From: Gammaproteobacteria bacterium
GTDB lineage: Bacteria > Pseudomonadota > Gammaproteobacteria > Tenderiales > Tenderiaceae
Length of the DNA: 8,658 nucleotides
NCBI GenBank assembly: GCA_024276775.1
Contig: JAJRWO010000072.1
Span: 1-8,658 of the forward strand
Direction: 5' to 3'
Part shown: piece by piece, positions 6,749 to 8,658 of the stretch
Layout of the letters: each line of letters opens with the position of its first letter
Position numbering within the stretch: the stretch's first letter is position 1
Made by a program: the position numbers and the translations under genes
The notes under the pieces: generated by a model
Seen by the model: the letters and a program-made list of their open reading frames with translations, nothing else
The model's database searches: none
What the model was told of the DNA's origin: nothing

Positions 6749-7835
6749 TGGCAGCCTCCATGCACAAATCGGCGACCCGCTTGACTGCCAGCGGCTTGGC
6801 CAAGGCACGCGCACGGTTTGCCATTTGCAACAACTCAGCACGATTGTTTTCGCTACAATCGCGCATGAATCCAGTCAACATTTTTTTCAGACGTTCGCCA
6901 TCCAACTCTGCTTGCGGTAATAAAATGGCAGCACCGCTATCCGATAAATAACGACCATTAGCCGTCTGATGATCGTCAACCGCAAATGGATATGGCACCA
7001 ACATCGCACCAACGCCGACCGCCGCCAGTTCAGACACTGTCAAGGCACCGGCACGACACAACACCACATCAGCCCAGCCATAGGCCTCGGCCATGTCAGT
7101 AATAAAAGGCTCTATTCGTGCATTCACATTCGCAGCTTTATAGGTCTGTTGCGCCACATCGATATTACGCTTGCCAGCCTGGTGCCAGACCTCAGGCCGT
7201 TGTTCTACAGGCAACATCGCCAGTGCTTGCGGCAACACCTCATTCAAAGCTTGTGCACCAAGACTGCCGCCTAACACCAACAAACGTAGCGCCCCGTTAC
7301 GATTGGCAAAACGCTGCGCTGGCGCTGGCAGGCTGATAATCTCTTCTCTGACAGGATTACCGCAATTCACAACCCGATTAGATTTTTCAAAGGTATTCGG
7401 AAAAGCCTGCATGACGTTGCCCGCCACACGCGCCAATAATTTATTGGTCAAACCGGCAACAGCATTTTGTTCATGAATCAACAACGGCTTGCGCAATAAC
7501 CAGCTCACCAAGCCTCCTGGCCCAGCAACAAACCCCCCCATTCCCAGAATGGCCATGGGTCGCCGACGCATAATCACTTCCAGCGACTGAAAAACTGCCC
7601 TGGCCAGACGCGGTGGTGCCAATAACCAACCCAGCAGGCCTTTGCCACGCAGGCCCGCAATAGTAATCCATTCCATCTCGATGCCGGCCTGCGGCACCAG
7701 CTCTGCTTCCATGCCATTACGCGTGCCAAGCCAAAATACCTCCGCGCCACGGGCACGCAGTTCATGGGCCACGGCCAGGGCCGGAAATACATGCCCGCCA
7801 GTGCCGCCCGCCATAATCATAATCCGAGCCGTCAC
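6741..7835 (-). CDS. murG: Lipid II synthase MurG (GlcNAc transferase)
   Basis: MurG is a GT-B glycosyltransferase on the cytoplasmic face of the inner membrane. It transfers GlcNAc from UDP-GlcNAc to lipid I, giving lipid II. It has 364 residues (E. coli 355). The N-terminal acceptor domain has the glycine-rich loop GGTGGHVFP (10-18), GMGGFVAGPGG (98-108) and HEQNAVAG (121-128). The C-terminal donor domain has a second glycine-rich loop GGSLGAQALN (189-198), RAGALTVSEL (261-270) with the UDP-GlcNAc-binding glutamate, and PYPFAVDDHQTANGRYL (281-297). The start is GTG, sharing GTGA with the ftsW stop, with GGAAGG (7843-7848) 7 bases upstream. The N-terminus MTARIMIMAGGTGG aligns with known MurG starts. 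Its product is the direct substrate of FtsW, encoded just before it. Confidence 0.98.
   Translation of the reverse strand: MTARIMIMAGGTGGHVFPALAVAHELRARGAEVFWLGTRNGMEAELVPQAGIEMEWITIAGLRGKGLLGWLLAPPRLARAVFQSLEVIMRRRPMAILGMGGFVAGPGGLVSWLLRKPLLIHEQNAVAGLTNKLLARVAGNVMQAFPNTFEKSNRVVNCGNPVREEIISLPAPAQRFANRNGALRLLVLGGSLGAQALNEVLPQALAMLPVEQRPEVWHQAGKRNIDVAQQTYKAANVNARIEPFITDMAEAYGWADVVLCRAGALTVSELAAVGVGAMLVPYPFAVDDHQTANGRYLSDSGAAILLPQAELDGERLKKMLTGFMRDCSENNRAELLQMANRARALAKPLAVKRVADLCMEAANG
6755..6759 (-). promoter_or_regulatory. Shine-Dalgarno that decides the murC start
   Basis: GGAGG lies within the end of murG, 6 bases before the ATG at 6748. The site favours that start over the upstream ATG at 6841 and the downstream one at 6733, and produces an 8-base overlap with murG. 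Confidence 0.75.
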
Positions 7836-8658
7836 GTCTCAACCTTCCGTTCACGCTTGCGACGACGGCGACCGGAATCTTCTGCTCGCTGCTTAGCCTG
7901 AATCGAACTGCGACGCTGTTCAAAATCTACCCGCAGTAACATCGCTATGGCGACACAGCAAACCACGATACTGCTGCCGCCATAACTCATGAGTGGCAAC
8001 GTCAAACCCTTGGTGGGCAACACGCCCATATTGACACCAATATTAATAAAGGCCTGCATACCCAACCATATGCCAATACCGTAGGCCATATAGGCCGCAA
8101 ACGACTGTCCTTTTTTCTCAGCCTGACGCGCTATCGCAAAGGCTCGCACCACCAGCACTGCAAACAGGGCAATCAGCACAAACGATCCAATCAAACCAAA
8201 TTCTTCAGCCATGACGGCAAACAAAAAATCGGTATGTGCTTCGGGCAGGTAAAACAGCTTCTGCACACCACTGCCCAAACCCACGCCCCAGATTTCACCA
8301 CGACCGATGGCAATCAGTGCCTGCGTCAACTGAAAACCACTATTGAAAGGGTCTGCCCAGGGATTAAGAAAAGTCGTCAAACGTTCCATACGATAAGGCG
8401 ACGTGATCGCTAACACCGTCATCACCGATGCCACTAGGGCCACCAGCAAACCAAACTGCCATAAACGCACACCGGCAATAAACATCATCGCTAACGCAGT
8501 ACTCATAATCACAACAGAAGCACCAAAATCAGGCTCTAACAGCAACAACAGAACCACTAGAGACAACACCAACATCGGCTTGAGAAAACCGCTAAAGCTT
8601 GTTCGTACTTCATCGCCACGACGCACCAAATAGCCCGCCATATAAATGATGACAAACA
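7832..8658 (-). CDS. ftsW: Septal glycan polymerase FtsW, C-terminal part (5' end outside window)
   Basis: FtsW is a SEDS-family inner-membrane glycosyltransferase that polymerises lipid II at the division septum together with FtsI. The frame is open to the window edge. About 274 residues are visible against 414 in E. coli, so roughly the first 140 are missing; the ATG at 8641 is internal. Visible landmarks in order are YLVRRGDEVRTSFSGFLKP, a series of hydrophobic membrane segments, NPWADPFNSGFQLTQ, then PEAHTDF with the aspartate essential in FtsW/RodA. LPTKGLTLPLMSYGGSS follows in the last part. The protein ends in a basic cytoplasmic tail (GRRRRKRERK). The YLVRRGDEV block and position next to murG favour FtsW over its paralogue RodA. 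The TGA stop overlaps the murG GTG. Confidence 0.97.
   Translation of the reverse strand, partial: FVIIYMAGYLVRRGDEVRTSFSGFLKPMLVLSLVVLLLLLEPDFGASVVIMSTALAMMFIAGVRLWQFGLLVALVASVMTVLAITSPYRMERLTTFLNPWADPFNSGFQLTQALIAIGRGEIWGVGLGSGVQKLFYLPEAHTDFLFAVMAEEFGLIGSFVLIALFAVLVVRAFAIARQAEKKGQSFAAYMAYGIGIWLGMQAFINIGVNMGVLPTKGLTLPLMSYGGSSIVVCCVAIAMLLRVDFEQRRSSIQAKQRAEDSGRRRRKRERKVET

Noticed and set aside
6749..6841. N-terminal extension of murC to the ATG at 6841
   Set aside because: The extra 31 residues are Cys/Trp/Arg-rich, unlike any MurC N-terminus, and are the murG coding region read out of frame. GGAGG supports the start at 6748.
1..8658. CRISPR array, tRNA/rRNA, insertion sequence or other accessory system
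   Set aside because: No regularly spaced repeats, RNA gene folds or transposase-like frames were seen. Apart from the short gaps and 1-253, the minus strand is continuously coding for known core genes.

Overview
The window is a stretch of the dcw (division and cell wall) cluster of a Gram-negative bacterium, almost certainly a gammaproteobacterium. Everything recognisable lies on the minus strand. Read in the direction of transcription (high to low coordinates) the order is ftsW (5' end cut by the window edge), murG, murC, murB, ddl, ftsQ, ftsA, ftsZ, then a non-coding stretch where lpxC would be expected next. Having murB inside the cluster between murC and ddl, a short MurB, and FtsZ ending in the peptide that binds FtsA and ZipA point to a non-enteric gammaproteobacterium. 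I cannot name a genus from sequence reading alone.

Layout. From 8658 to 2725 the genes are packed with no real spacers: ftsW/murG share GTGA, murG/murC overlap by 8 bases, murC/murB share ATGA, murB and ddl abut exactly (TAG then ATG), and ddl/ftsQ share GTGA. The pattern then changes. ftsQ-ftsA and ftsA-ftsZ are separated by 38 and 36 bases, and ftsZ has the best Shine-Dalgarno sequence in the window. After ftsZ, positions 1-253 are AT-rich and hold a long imperfect inverted repeat (71-136) and a tentative minus-strand promoter (34-62), which may belong to lpxC just outside the window.

How the genes work together. MurC and MurB act in the cytoplasm on the UDP-MurNAc branch of peptidoglycan precursor synthesis, and Ddl supplies the D-Ala-D-Ala dipeptide. 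MurG makes lipid II on the inner face of the membrane, and FtsW polymerises lipid II into septal glycan. FtsZ builds the cytokinetic ring, FtsA anchors it to the membrane, and FtsQ links it to the periplasmic FtsB/FtsL complex and so to FtsW. All key motifs I checked are intact, and I see no frameshift, insertion or foreign gene.

This is an ordinary, well-conserved core region. I found no new biological system. What merits a second look is small and mostly non-coding: the inverted repeat and possible promoter after ftsZ, a 21-codon ORF coupled to the ftsZ stop, small hairpins around the ftsA and ftsZ translation starts, and a G8 run in murB.
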